Assembly: GCA_963774455.1 (NCBI GenBank)
Contig: CAVZFD010000004.1
Span: 620,001-684,000 of the forward strand
Source of the DNA: DATFVA01 sp963774455
Lineage (GTDB): Bacteria > Bacteroidota > Ignavibacteria > Ignavibacteriales > Ignavibacteriaceae
Length of the DNA: 64,000 bases
Reading direction: 5' to 3'
The notes under the pieces are model-generated. The model searched no databases. It was not told the origin of the DNA and saw only the letters and a list, made by a program, of their open reading frames with translations. Shown here in pieces: positions 52,532-62,093 of this stretch. A program made the translations under genes and the position numbers. Position 1 is the first letter of the stretch. Each line of letters begins with the position of its first letter.

Positions 52532-54550
52532 TTACTTCAGAAGCATCATTTTGCGTGTTTGCACAAAATCACCTGCTTTTAGCTTGTAAAAGTAGATTCC
52601 ACTTGCCAGTCCTGAAGCATTAAAGCTCACAGAATAGCTGTTCGGCTGCTGGAAACCGTTAAACAGCGTGGCAACTTCCCGTCCCAGGATATCATAAACC
52701 TTCAGAGTGACCAATCCGGCTTTCTGAATTGAATAGGAGATCCTTGTCGAAGGGTTAAACGGATTCGGGTAATTCTGATTCAGGCTGAAGCTTCCCGGCG
52801 CAATGGCACTGGTTTCCTGATCCCTCATTCCGGTTGGTAATTCGCTGATCATCCAGTTATCAATTATGTAATTATAATTTGCTTTAGAAGCTGCAGTATC
52901 CAGCCTGTACGGTCTTCCCGCGATATAAACGAATACTCCGCTGCTGTCCTTATTTACACGGAACCCGGCTATGTAAGCAGTCGCTGCATTATCATCAAAA
53001 ATCACTTTTGCTTCTGATGTATCACTGAGCGTTGCAAAGTGCACAAGGGTGTTCGTCCCGGCTCCGATGGTACTCACATCTACCAGATTCGGATCAGCTG
53101 CGTGAAGAGTATCAAGGGGGAGGTCACCAGTGAAATTTGTTATTCCGCAATAGCTTTTTAGATCAGCATCGAAGAAATGTGAGCCGTAACGGCCGGCCAG
53201 AAGGAAATTTCCGCCCATTTCAACATATTCCAGTACCTGTACCGGATCGTAGAATGCGATATCTCCGCCGTAATCATTACCGATCCAGATCACTTTCTGG
53301 TACTGATGCAGAAGTGAGGTGGGTATGGAATGATTGAAGAGATCGACCTTCTGAATATTGGGATTCGACATGTAATCAAAGCCCTGGTCGCCGAAGAGAT
53401 CCCAAACATCCACCTGGTGATCGCCGAAGCAGGCAGAGCTGCTGTAGAAGTTTTCCATCTCGGCGGGATAAGTAACATATTCAATACCGTTCACAACCAG
53501 TATGTCAGAGCTTTTACCGATTGCGTGAACATAGTTTTCGCGTGTACTTGAATGTTCATTTTCTCCGTCGCTTACTGTGAGCGTTACGGTATAATCACCT
53601 TCCGAAGTGTAGGTCCATGACGGATTTTCATCCTGTGAATCGATGGTTCCGTCGTTATCAAAATCCCATGCCCATGAAACTAAGGATGTGGTATCTGTAG
53701 GGGTTGAGAAATCCTCGAAGTTAACCGTGAAAGGAAGACCTCCCATTGTTTCATCAGATTGAAATGCTGCATTAAGACTATTTGAGATTTCAACGTCTGT
53801 CATTTCCGACTGGAAAACTTCCTTCGTATCGTCGTCCTGTATGTAGGCTACAACCCTCAGGCTGTCCATATTAACCAGGTTCAGGAATTCCGCGGTGGGG
53901 ATGTAGCTGAAATCCAATTCGATTGTTTCGCCCGGTGCCGGAATCGTCAGCAGTGTTCCATGGCCGTCGGGCAGCATCTTCCTTGTTATGCTGTAGAATT
54001 TGGATTCGCCGTTAGGCTGGGGACTTGCATAAGCGACAGTTTTTTCGGTAATGCCTATCTGAAGTTTTACATTGTCGCCGAAAACCGTAACATCCGCCGC
54101 ATCCCTGTTAATGGCTGCGTGAACGCTTATAACATTATTTGAAAACCTCTTCGGGGTTAGTACGATGCTGAAAGGAGAGAACTCGGCATTACCGTTATTA
54201 ACCGCGGTGACAAATGCACCTGAGCCTGAGCCGGTATTAAAATTTGTTCCGTTTATATCAACCCAGGGAACAGAATTCACGCCATAATACCCTCGTCTCA
54301 TATTATTATCGGTGCTGTTCAGAAGATACATCGGATCCTGCGGATATGGCCAGTCAACATTATATACTATGTGTGTTATCAAACCTGAATTTACAAGATC
54401 GTGGGTAGTCGCATTATACCAGGCATTGTTAAGTGTTGCGCAGGGACCGCAGCCTGAATTTGTGAACCTCTCAATCAGTGTTTTTTTATCGTGCGCATAT
54501 GAAGGTATTATCAAAGCACAGATAAACAAGATCAGTAACAGTTTTTTCAT
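52532..54550 (-). CDS. Secreted Omp28-like/PKD-domain protein with T9SS sorting domain
   Basis: 672 residues. Signal peptide about 1-19, then an Omp28/thioredoxin-like region with a CXXC pair, C34 and C37 (RFTNSGCGPCATLNNAW), and GVNSVPWVDINGT, a thioredoxin-like cis-Pro loop. A beta-domain follows (about 115-250), then a PKD domain (about 265-340, SWAWDFDNDGTIDSQ ... YTVTLTVSDGENE), then an alpha/beta domain (about 345-565, ILVVNGIEYVTYP, VIWIGNDYGGDIAFYD, LLAGRYGSHFF) that resembles glutamine-amidotransferase-like folds. The T9SS domain starts near residue 590 (LNQNYPNPFNPSTR ... SGIYFYKLK ... TRKMMLLK). A surface protein with a possible redox Cys pair. The exact role is unknown. Confidence 0.82.
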   Translation of the reverse strand: MKKLLLILFICALIIPSYAHDKKTLIERFTNSGCGPCATLNNAWYNATTHDLVNSGLITHIVYNVDWPYPQDPMYLLNSTDNNMRRGYYGVNSVPWVDINGTNFNTGSGSGAFVTAVNNGNAEFSPFSIVLTPKRFSNNVISVHAAINRDAADVTVFGDNVKLQIGITEKTVAYASPQPNGESKFYSITRKMLPDGHGTLLTIPAPGETIELDFSYIPTAEFLNLVNMDSLRVVAYIQDDDTKEVFQSEMTDVEISNSLNAAFQSDETMGGLPFTVNFEDFSTPTDTTSLVSWAWDFDNDGTIDSQDENPSWTYTSEGDYTVTLTVSDGENEHSSTRENYVHAIGKSSDILVVNGIEYVTYPAEMENFYSSSACFGDHQVDVWDLFGDQGFDYMSNPNIQKVDLFNHSIPTSLLHQYQKVIWIGNDYGGDIAFYDPVQVLEYVEMGGNFLLAGRYGSHFFDADLKSYCGITNFTGDLPLDTLHAADPNLVDVSTIGAGTNTLVHFATLSDTSEAKVIFDDNAATAYIAGFRVNKDSSGVFVYIAGRPYRLDTAASKANYNYIIDNWMISELPTGMRDQETSAIAPGSFSLNQNYPNPFNPSTRISYSIQKAGLVTLKVYDILGREVATLFNGFQQPNSYSVSFNASGLASGIYFYKLKAGDFVQTRKMMLLK

Positions 54551-54696
54551 TGAGGACTCCTTTTTTGTATTTATACTTAAAACCTGAACGAATTTACGAA
54601 ATAATTTAATTCATGGATACACAAAATTTACATTGTTGTAATAATAATTTGCCTTAATGAATTAGATTAATGTACCACCTTGTTCTCTTTTATTAT

Positions 54697-54704
54697 TAAA
54701 TTTG
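54697..54704 (+). promoter_or_regulatory. fumC: Candidate -7 promoter element before fumarase
   Basis: TAAATTTG, a TAnnTTTG match, 45 bases before the fumC ATG; GGGAGAAG precedes the start. Confidence 0.35.
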
Positions 54705-54748
54705 CATATAATTTTTTAATGAATAACTCTTGATAAAGGGAGAAGAAA

Positions 54749-56140
54749 ATGGATCACAGAACCGAAACAGACAGTATGGGGGAGATTAAAGTTCCGACAG
54801 ATAAATATTACGGCGCGCAGACAGCAAGATCTCTAATGAATTTTAAGATAGGAGGGGACAGGTTCCCCCGTGAGCTTATAAGAGCACTGGGCATATTAAA
54901 AAAAGCTGCCGCACTCACCAATAAAGAACTTGGTATCCTTCCCGCCGAAAAAGCTGATCTCATAGTGAAAGCAGCAGATGAGGTTATCGACGGAAAACTT
55001 GATGAGCACTTCCCGCTTGTTGTATGGCAGACCGGAAGCGGTACTCAAACTAATATGAACGCAAACGAGGTAATCTCAAACCGTGCAATCGAACTTGCAG
55101 GCGGGGTAATGGGAAGCAAGAAACCGATTCATCCTAACGATGATGTTAATAAAGCCCAATCATCAAATGATACATTCCCGACCGCTATGCACATTGCCGC
55201 AGTTGAAGAGATCCACCGCAGACTTATCCCAATGGTAACCAAACTCCGCGATGCACTCGCTGCGAAATCAGAGGAGTTTAGGGACATAATTAAGATCGGC
55301 CGTACTCACCTGATGGATGCAACGCCTCTTACACTGGGACAGGAGTTCAGCGGCTACGTACAGCAGCTGACCAACGGACTGGAAAGAATAAATGGCGCTC
55401 TTCCTCATCTTTATGAACTGGCACTTGGCGGAACCGCTGTAGGTACGGGTCTGAACACTCACCCTGAATTTGCGGTGAAAGCTGCAGCTAAAATTGCCGA
55501 TCTAACCGGCAAGCCCTTTAAATCTGCAAGAAACAAATTTGAGTCGCTAGCCGCGCACGATGCGTTGGTTGAATTCCACGGTGTATTAAAAACCCTTGCG
55601 GTTTCACTTATGAAAATTGCCAATGATGTAAGATGGCTCGGCTCCGGTCCCCGCTGCGGAATCGGCGAACTTCAGCTTCCCGAGAACGAACCTGGCAGTT
55701 CAATTATGCCGGGCAAGGTTAACCCCACACAGTCTGAAGCGATGACTATGGTGTGCACGCAGGTATTCGGCAACGATGTCGCTGTTAATTTCGGCGGCGC
55801 AAGCGGCAACTTTGAGCTTAATGTTTTCAAGCCTGTTATTATCTTCAATGTTCTCAATTCAACACGCCTCATATCAGATGCCTGCGAAAGCTTTACAGAT
55901 AACTGTGTGGTTGGTATTGAAGCGAATAAGACAAATATTAAAAAGAATCTTGAGAATTCCCTGATGCTTGTTACTGCTTTGAATCCTCACATAGGGTATG
56001 ACAATGCAGCAAAGGTTGCAAAGAAAGCACACAAGGAACACACAACATTGAAAGAAGCTGCTATTGCCCTCAATCTTCTTACAGCAGAAAAATTCGATGA
56101 AGTAGTTCGACCCGAAAATATGATCGGCCCGAAAAAATAA
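54749..56140 (+). CDS. fumC: Class II fumarate hydratase
   Basis: 463 residues, iron-independent fumarase of the TCA cycle. Motifs: YYGAQTARSLMNF, VVWQTGSGTQTNMNANEVI, HPNDDVNKAQSSNDTFPTAM, KIGRTHLMDATPLTLGQEFSG, ALGGTAVGTGLNTH and the signature loop GSSIMPGKVNPTQSEA carrying the catalytic serine. Full length for the family. Downstream a 28-bp palindrome separates it from the convergent katG. Confidence 0.97.
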   Translation: MDHRTETDSMGEIKVPTDKYYGAQTARSLMNFKIGGDRFPRELIRALGILKKAAALTNKELGILPAEKADLIVKAADEVIDGKLDEHFPLVVWQTGSGTQTNMNANEVISNRAIELAGGVMGSKKPIHPNDDVNKAQSSNDTFPTAMHIAAVEEIHRRLIPMVTKLRDALAAKSEEFRDIIKIGRTHLMDATPLTLGQEFSGYVQQLTNGLERINGALPHLYELALGGTAVGTGLNTHPEFAVKAAAKIADLTGKPFKSARNKFESLAAHDALVEFHGVLKTLAVSLMKIANDVRWLGSGPRCGIGELQLPENEPGSSIMPGKVNPTQSEAMTMVCTQVFGNDVAVNFGGASGNFELNVFKPVIIFNVLNSTRLISDACESFTDNCVVGIEANKTNIKKNLENSLMLVTALNPHIGYDNAAKVAKKAHKEHTTLKEAAIALNLLTAEKFDEVVRPENMIGPKK

Positions 56141-56296
56141 ATTATCTTGAATTTCTATTAGCTTAGGATCATCATAAAGGGAAAGCTTTTTCAGAAGAAA
56201 TTGATGTTTTAATGAAAAAATATGGCTGGAATCATCAAAAGGATCAATCATTGTTATCAGATTGATCATTGATTCAGATTAATCATTGCTTTAATC

Positions 56297-56324
56297 ATTG
56301 CCGTCGGATTAATCCGACGGCAAT
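56297..56324. terminator. Perfect 28-bp palindrome between convergent fumC and katG
   Basis: ATTGCCGTCGGATT followed at once by its exact reverse complement (centre between 56310 and 56311). Positioned 157 bases after fumC and 11 bases past the katG stop, so a bidirectional terminator or an REP-like element. No T-run follows on either strand, and the zero-base loop is unusual for an RNA hairpin. Confidence 0.65.
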
Positions 56325-56334
56325 AGGAATCTAA

Positions 56335-58587
56335 TTACTTCAAATCGAACCTGTCAAGATTCATCACTTTATCCCACACTGCAACAAAGTCAGTAACAAA
56401 CTTGTCTTTTGAATCCTCGCAGGCATAAGCTTCAGCCAGGGCGCGAAGCTCTGAATTTGAACCGAAGATCAGATCGACACGCGTGCCGGTCCACTTTACT
56501 TCATTCGTTGCACGATCGCGGCCTTCAAAAACATCCTGAGCCTCTGAAACCGCCTGCCACTTTGTACCCATATCAAGCAGGTTCACAAAGAAGTCGTTGG
56601 TTAATTTTTCGGGACGATCAGTAAAGACGCCGTGTTTAGAATTATCGTAGTTGGTGTTAAGTACACGCATACCGCCTAGCAGTGCCGTCATCTCAGGGGG
56701 CGTGAGCGTTAAAAGCTGTGCACGGTCAAGCAGCCTCTCCTCTGCTGTTGCAGAGTAGCCGGCTTTATTCCTCACGTAGTTGCGGAACCCATCTCCGGAT
56801 GGTTCAAGCGGACCAAATGCATCTATTTCCGTCTGCTCCTGTGAAGCATCTGCACGTCCCGGTCTAAACGGTACCTTCACATCGTGACCGGCATCTACCG
56901 CTGCTTTTTCAACTGCTGCACAGCCGCCAAGGACTATCAGGTCAGCCAGAGAAACCTTTTTGTCATCTTTCTGAACATCGTTGAATTCTTTTTGAATTCC
57001 CTCAAGGGTTTTCAGTACTTTAGCAAGCTGCTTCGGATTGTTAACAGCCCAATCCTTTTGCGGGGCAAGGCGGACACGTGCGCCGTTAGCGCCGCCGCGT
57101 TTATCCGAACCCCGGAACGTTGACGCTGATGCCCAGGCTGCTGAAACAAGTTCAGATACTGATAAACCTGAAGCAAGTAGTTTTTTCTTCAGATCAGCGA
57201 TATCGCTATTGTCAATTAACTTATGAGTAACAGCCGGGATGGGATCCTGCCAGATGAGGTCTTCTTCAGGAACTTCAGGACCAAGGTATCGTGTTTTTGG
57301 TCCCATATCGCGGTGCGTTAGTTTGAACCATGCTCGTGAGAATGCATCTGCAAACTCCTCCGGGTTCTCAAAGAAACGTCTTGAAATCTTCTCGTAGGCT
57401 GGATCGAACCTTAGCGCAAGGTCGGTAGTTAACATAAACGGTGCGTGTTTTTTCGAAGGGTCGTGAGCATCGGGTACCAGGCCTTCGCCTGCCCCGTCCT
57501 TTGGTTTCCACTGATGTGCACCAGCAGGACTCTTCGTCAATTCCCATTCATATTCGAACAGGTTCTCGAAGAAATTGTTGCTCCACTTCGTTGGTGTTAT
57601 TGTCCATGCACCTTCCAGGCCGCTGGTAATTGTATTATCGCCAAAGCCGGTGCCGAGCTTATTCTTCCAGCCGAGACCCTGTTCCTCTATAGATGCAGCT
57701 GCAGGTTCAGGACCAACATAATCATTGGGATTGCCCGCTCCGTGAGTCTTTCCGAATGAATGTCCTCCCGCAATAAGAGCTACCGTTTCCTCATCATTCA
57801 TAGCCATCCGGCCGAATGTCTCGCGTATATCCCGTGCCGCGGCAACAGGATCGGGATTACCGTTCGGTCCTTCCGGGTTCACGTAGATGAGTCCCATCTG
57901 CACAGCTGCAAGGGGATTCTCCAGCTCGCGCTCGCCCGCATAACGATTATCGCCCAGCCATTCACCTTCCGAACCCCAATAGATATCTTCAGGAGATTGC
58001 CAGACATCCTCACGGCCGCCGCCGTAACCAAAAGTTTTGAATCCCATTGATTCAAGTGCGCAGTTACCGGCAAGAATAATCAGATCGGCCCAGGAAATCT
58101 TCCTGCCGTATTTCTGTTTAATCGGCCAGAGCAGAAGACGAGCCTTATCCAGGTTTGCATTATCGGGCCAGCTATTAAGAGGTGCAAAACGTTGGGCTCC
58201 TGTGCCGCCGCCGCCGCGTCCATCCGAAATTCTGTAAGTACCTGCGCTGTGCCAGGCCATACGAATGAAGAACGGACCGTAGTGACCATAATCAGCCGGC
58301 CACCAGTCCTGCGACTTTGTCATCAGATCAAATATATCTTTTTTAACTGCTTTAAGATCCAGTGTCTTGAACTCCTCAGCATAGTTGAACTCTTCTCCCA
58401 TGGGGTTTGATTGGGGAGTGTTTTGACGAAGAATACCCAGGTTTAATAGATTCGGCCACCAATCGCGGTTGCGTGTACCGCCGCCGGCGCCGTGTTTCAG
58501 CGCCCCGCTGGTGAAAGGGCACTGAGCTTCACCCTGGTTGAGAGTATCAATTACTTTTCCGGGAATTTTATCTTCTTTTTTTTCCAT
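56335..58587 (-). CDS. katG: Catalase-peroxidase
   Basis: 750 residues, bifunctional haem catalase-peroxidase of the two-domain type. N-terminal active-site motif MAWHSAGTYRISDGRGG (distal Trp and His), the Tyr of the Trp-Tyr-Met adduct in IYVNPEGPNG, and the proximal His in ALIAGGHSFGKTHGAG. The C-terminal degenerate domain begins near residue 440. Both are full length. It removes hydrogen peroxide. It sits downstream of no visible OxyR or PerR site. A high-GC-leaning codon use relative to AT-rich neighbours is noticeable but typical of this gene. Confidence 0.97.
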   Translation of the reverse strand: MEKKEDKIPGKVIDTLNQGEAQCPFTSGALKHGAGGGTRNRDWWPNLLNLGILRQNTPQSNPMGEEFNYAEEFKTLDLKAVKKDIFDLMTKSQDWWPADYGHYGPFFIRMAWHSAGTYRISDGRGGGGTGAQRFAPLNSWPDNANLDKARLLLWPIKQKYGRKISWADLIILAGNCALESMGFKTFGYGGGREDVWQSPEDIYWGSEGEWLGDNRYAGERELENPLAAVQMGLIYVNPEGPNGNPDPVAAARDIRETFGRMAMNDEETVALIAGGHSFGKTHGAGNPNDYVGPEPAAASIEEQGLGWKNKLGTGFGDNTITSGLEGAWTITPTKWSNNFFENLFEYEWELTKSPAGAHQWKPKDGAGEGLVPDAHDPSKKHAPFMLTTDLALRFDPAYEKISRRFFENPEEFADAFSRAWFKLTHRDMGPKTRYLGPEVPEEDLIWQDPIPAVTHKLIDNSDIADLKKKLLASGLSVSELVSAAWASASTFRGSDKRGGANGARVRLAPQKDWAVNNPKQLAKVLKTLEGIQKEFNDVQKDDKKVSLADLIVLGGCAAVEKAAVDAGHDVKVPFRPGRADASQEQTEIDAFGPLEPSGDGFRNYVRNKAGYSATAEERLLDRAQLLTLTPPEMTALLGGMRVLNTNYDNSKHGVFTDRPEKLTNDFFVNLLDMGTKWQAVSEAQDVFEGRDRATNEVKWTGTRVDLIFGSNSELRALAEAYACEDSKDKFVTDFVAVWDKVMNLDRFDLK

Positions 58588-58794
58588 TTTTTCCTTTTAC
58601 TATTATAATGAATATTTAAAACGAATAACAAATTATTAAACTTGTAAAAAGCCTAAGTGTAAAATCTCTTTGGGGGTTTTTAGCTTAACAGAAAATTTAA
58701 AAAAATAATGATAGTATAACAAGGCAAACAAACCACGCAAAACAATAAAAATCCACTATTATCATAACAAACTAAACGCTGTTTTGGTTCGTTC

Positions 58795-60225
58795 CTATCT
58801 CAGAAGCACCATCGACTTAGTTTTCTGAAGGCTGTTAACCTCGATCGAATAAAAATAGATCCCGCTGGATAGATTCTTCCCATCGAATACAATTTTATGA
58901 CTGCCTGCGTATTCGTATCCATAAACCAGCACAGTAATGCGGTTTCCGAGAATATCGTATACAGTAACCTTTACATCGGCACCCTGTTTAAGCGAGTATT
59001 CAATACTGGTTGTAGGATTAAATGGGTTGGGATAATTCTGAAGCAGCTCGAACGAACCCAGATCGATATCGTCATCCTTTACACCCCCGGCCGGGTGAAA
59101 TATAGTTTTAGCCATCCAAATAGTGCTGTTTGAGCCTTCCTGGTGTTCCCAGACTATGATAAGGTAATCAATACCTATATTTATTACATCTATCCTAGGT
59201 TTGAAATCGTTTCCAGCCATGTCGGAAAGGTTAATCAGTGTATCATGAATTCCCCAATAGAAAGTTTTAACCAAAATTTCATTATTATTTTCCAGAGAGT
59301 CCGTATCGAATGTTATAAAAAAAGGAGTATCTTCATCCGGCCGGTTCGTGGGGATTAGATATGATAAGATATCAGGATTTTTGTAATTACAGGTAGTGTT
59401 TTCCGTTGTAAAATAATTAGGCGGATTCTCAAAATAATCCGTGTATTTAATCCGGGAGATTCCATCCTCATTCGACTCAAACGCAAAACCACAGCTTAAC
59501 CCGAAAGCAGGGTTCCGGTTATCGCCATCTGAAACTTCAATAGGATTCCATAGCAAATAATGCGAATAATATTCAGCTATGAAAATATGCCGGTCTCCCT
59601 CCACCAGCTTTTCGTAAATCAAATTATTGTCCCCCCAGCACCAGCCATTCGAATTGAAAGAAGGGGAGGAGCAGTCCGGCCCATCAACATAGATAATACC
59701 GGTTGTATCGGGGAATAATACTTTCGCATACAGGCTGTCATTCATAATCCAGGCGAGGTGGTTATAACTTGAAGTTATCTGCGGATCACTGCTTAACGAA
59801 TCCCTGAAAATCACTTCATTCGAAAGCGAACCATCAGCGAAATCCCGCCTAACAATCTGGTAAAACCCATCTGAATAATTCTGCCAGAAAATGGTAATTC
59901 CTGGTCCGGAAGAATTCATAGCAATCTGGGGGTTTGATTTTATTGTATTATCCGAGGCTATCACGATATTGGTATCATTTGATTCAGGAGTCAGCCTTTT
60001 CACGTAAATAGTATAAACTGAGCCGGATGTATTCACCCAGGTAATATAAGATTCATCGATAGGATACATTATTCCATCAGCCGGCAGATCAAAATCATAG
60101 TTATCACCCGGGATATCAATTAAGACGCTCTTATCAAAATTCTCAAAGGTTTGGCTCACCAAAATCGCAGGAAAGAAAAGTGAAACAAGAAGAAAGAACA
60201 CGAAAGAAATTTTTAAGCTCTTCAT
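58795..60225 (-). CDS. Secreted protein of unknown function with T9SS sorting domain
   Basis: 476 residues. Signal peptide about 1-24, then a repetitive beta-rich region (blades with SITWVNTSGSVYTIYVKRL-like and HLAWIMNDSLYAKVLF segments) probably forming a beta-propeller, with no Asp boxes and no catalytic motif that I recognise. The T9SS domain begins near residue 395 (LLQNYPNPFNPTTS ... SGIYFYSIE ... TKSMVLLR); the terminal residue is Arg instead of Lys. GGGGAGG precedes the ATG. Confidence 0.75.
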   Translation of the reverse strand: MKSLKISFVFFLLVSLFFPAILVSQTFENFDKSVLIDIPGDNYDFDLPADGIMYPIDESYITWVNTSGSVYTIYVKRLTPESNDTNIVIASDNTIKSNPQIAMNSSGPGITIFWQNYSDGFYQIVRRDFADGSLSNEVIFRDSLSSDPQITSSYNHLAWIMNDSLYAKVLFPDTTGIIYVDGPDCSSPSFNSNGWCWGDNNLIYEKLVEGDRHIFIAEYYSHYLLWNPIEVSDGDNRNPAFGLSCGFAFESNEDGISRIKYTDYFENPPNYFTTENTTCNYKNPDILSYLIPTNRPDEDTPFFITFDTDSLENNNEILVKTFYWGIHDTLINLSDMAGNDFKPRIDVINIGIDYLIIVWEHQEGSNSTIWMAKTIFHPAGGVKDDDIDLGSFELLQNYPNPFNPTTSIEYSLKQGADVKVTVYDILGNRITVLVYGYEYAGSHKIVFDGKNLSSGIYFYSIEVNSLQKTKSMVLLR

Positions 60226-60386
60226 ACTAACCTCCCCATAGATTTTTAGAAAACGCTTATTTACCCTGAAGGATCAAAATTCCCTTACAGCGCCCAAACT
60301 CAACATTACCCCGGACATCCGATTAATTGCTAAAGGCAACTTAATAGATTTAAACCTAACAGACAAATGTCCTGTATGAACAGATT

Positions 60387-61430
60387 CTATTTCAATCTCA
60401 GAAAATAACTCTCAAAATATTTATAACTAATATGCGATATCATTATTGATATTGTTATCAATAATAATAGGTCCAAAATTATAGAACCAGTTATCGCAAA
60501 CTCAAATAATATGAATAATACACCCACATGCCAGACGTAAAGACTGTAACTTATTTTACCAAGATATTGCAGGATTCTGCCGGATAATATCCTGTTTACT
60601 GTGGTTTGTACATTGCTGGCTATTAAATAGCCAATAATACTAAAGAAAAATAATGCCTGCAGAGAAGATTTCAGCATTTCTTTAGTAAAGAAAAAATGCT
60701 TTTGCAGATAATACGTTAATGCCGCAATTGGAATTATTGATAACCCGATAATTATAAAATAATAAGCCGCCTTCTTTTTCTTAAGGAATCCATTATATTC
60801 CATAAGTGCCAGCATAGTTCCAAATAATAACTGGTCGATACGTGTAAATGTGAAATGGTTAATTTCCAGTCCCTCACTTAACATGAAATATCTAAGACAA
60901 AATATGAGAATAATGGATACCCCGATGACCTTCCACAATTGCTTTGGAGAAGTAAGATAAATTACCAGGGGCCAGATCATGTAAAAATGTTCTTCTACAG
61001 CCAGAGACCAATAATGTCCGGGTCCTGAAGCGTCTATGCCCAGCAGGTCCACAAAATTCTGCGAATAAAAGTAATAGGGCAGCTGCAGTTTAAGATTAAC
61101 AAAATCAGTATCAAGAATAAAAGGCATCAGGAAAAAAACAAAAAATAGATAAAGGTAGTACAATGGAAGAATCCTCAGTACCCGGCGTCTGTAAAACGTT
61201 TTAAAATATTTCGGCTCATTTCTATTGTTTAATAGAATTCTTGTAATTACAAAACCGGATAGTACAAAAAACAATGAAACCCCATGCTGTCCGAACTCTG
61301 TGATCTCACGGTAAAAGTCCATGTTGATAGGATAGTCAGTATCGTTGAAGTAGAAGAAATGATGTACAAGCACCATCATGGCTGCAATGCCCCGCGTACC
61401 GTCCAGGTTTTTATAATACTGCAGTTTCAT
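60387..61430 (-). CDS. Membrane acyltransferase 3 family protein (OafA/YrhL-like)
   Basis: 347 residues with ten TM segments. Motifs: LDGTRGIAAMMVLVHHFFYF (conserved His), GVSLFFVLSGFVITRILL, FYRRRVLRILPLYYLYL and HYWSLAVEEHFYMIWP. This family transfers acyl groups to cell-surface polysaccharides or O-antigen. No glycan biosynthesis genes are adjacent, so the target is unknown. It ends 162 bases from the T9SS gene. Confidence 0.9.
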   Translation of the reverse strand: MKLQYYKNLDGTRGIAAMMVLVHHFFYFNDTDYPINMDFYREITEFGQHGVSLFFVLSGFVITRILLNNRNEPKYFKTFYRRRVLRILPLYYLYLFFVFFLMPFILDTDFVNLKLQLPYYFYSQNFVDLLGIDASGPGHYWSLAVEEHFYMIWPLVIYLTSPKQLWKVIGVSIILIFCLRYFMLSEGLEINHFTFTRIDQLLFGTMLALMEYNGFLKKKKAAYYFIIIGLSIIPIAALTYYLQKHFFFTKEMLKSSLQALFFFSIIGYLIASNVQTTVNRILSGRILQYLGKISYSLYVWHVGVLFILFEFAITGSIILDLLLLITISIMISHISYKYFESYFLRLK

Positions 61431-62093
61431 TCCATTCGACCTTAGATTGAGATTTAATGTACGTATTTGTAAATATATGAAGTAGTTTGGGTTTAGCTGA
61501 TACCCTTTGTTAACGCCCTATGAGTTAACAACTATGTTTGGAGCGCAACAATTTATTGATTTTCGGATTGCTCGATAAATATAATTAAAATATAGTTAAG
61601 ACCCGGTTAATATCCAATTATATTAATCAGGTATAAACTTTCCGAAGTCTTCGGACAGTCGGTTTAACACATATTACGGATTGGTCCTTTGATTTTTAAT
61701 GAACTTATTATATCTCCGGTCACGACTGCAAAGTTATTCAATTTAAGAGTCATTATTCCGAGGCTGTGTGAAACTTCGGCCTTGAGAAAATGTAGAGTGA
61801 AACGGTGTTTCGCTCACCCAGGTAGTTAAAAGTTACTTTTACTATTCGGTTCTGCGACCCTTCCAGGAATCTATTAAATATACAAAACTATCAGCATTTT
61901 TGATTAATAATTTCTATATACAACATTTTAGAGCCGTTTATCACTTAATGTTTCAAAATCTTTATTCAGGAAGGTATATTTGGGAGTGTGATCCGATGTC
62001 TTAATGCATATTGCAGGAGAGCGATATGGGTCCATTTTAGTTAAGAAATCCCGAAGTTCGGGATGACATTCTTCAAAATACCGGGAGTGAGTT
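61431..62093. other. 663-base spacer with three palindromes, no gene
   Basis: TCCGAAG-T-CTTCGGA (61641-61655), GAGTGAAAC-GGT-GTTTCGCTC (61796-61816, one mismatch) and ATCCCGAA-G-TTCGGGAT (62048-62064) are tight inverted repeats with 1 to 3-base centres. The last is 30 bases before the tricorn-like start and precedes its ribosome site (GGGAGTG). Nothing else is coding. The first and third share the CCGAAG/CTTCGG core and may belong to a dispersed palindromic family. Confidence 0.6.

Noticed and set aside
57445..57759. Plus-strand frames opposite katG (and similar frames opposite hypD, glnA and the NtrC gene)
   Set aside because: Antisense shadows of strongly conserved genes, with no ribosome site or protein features.
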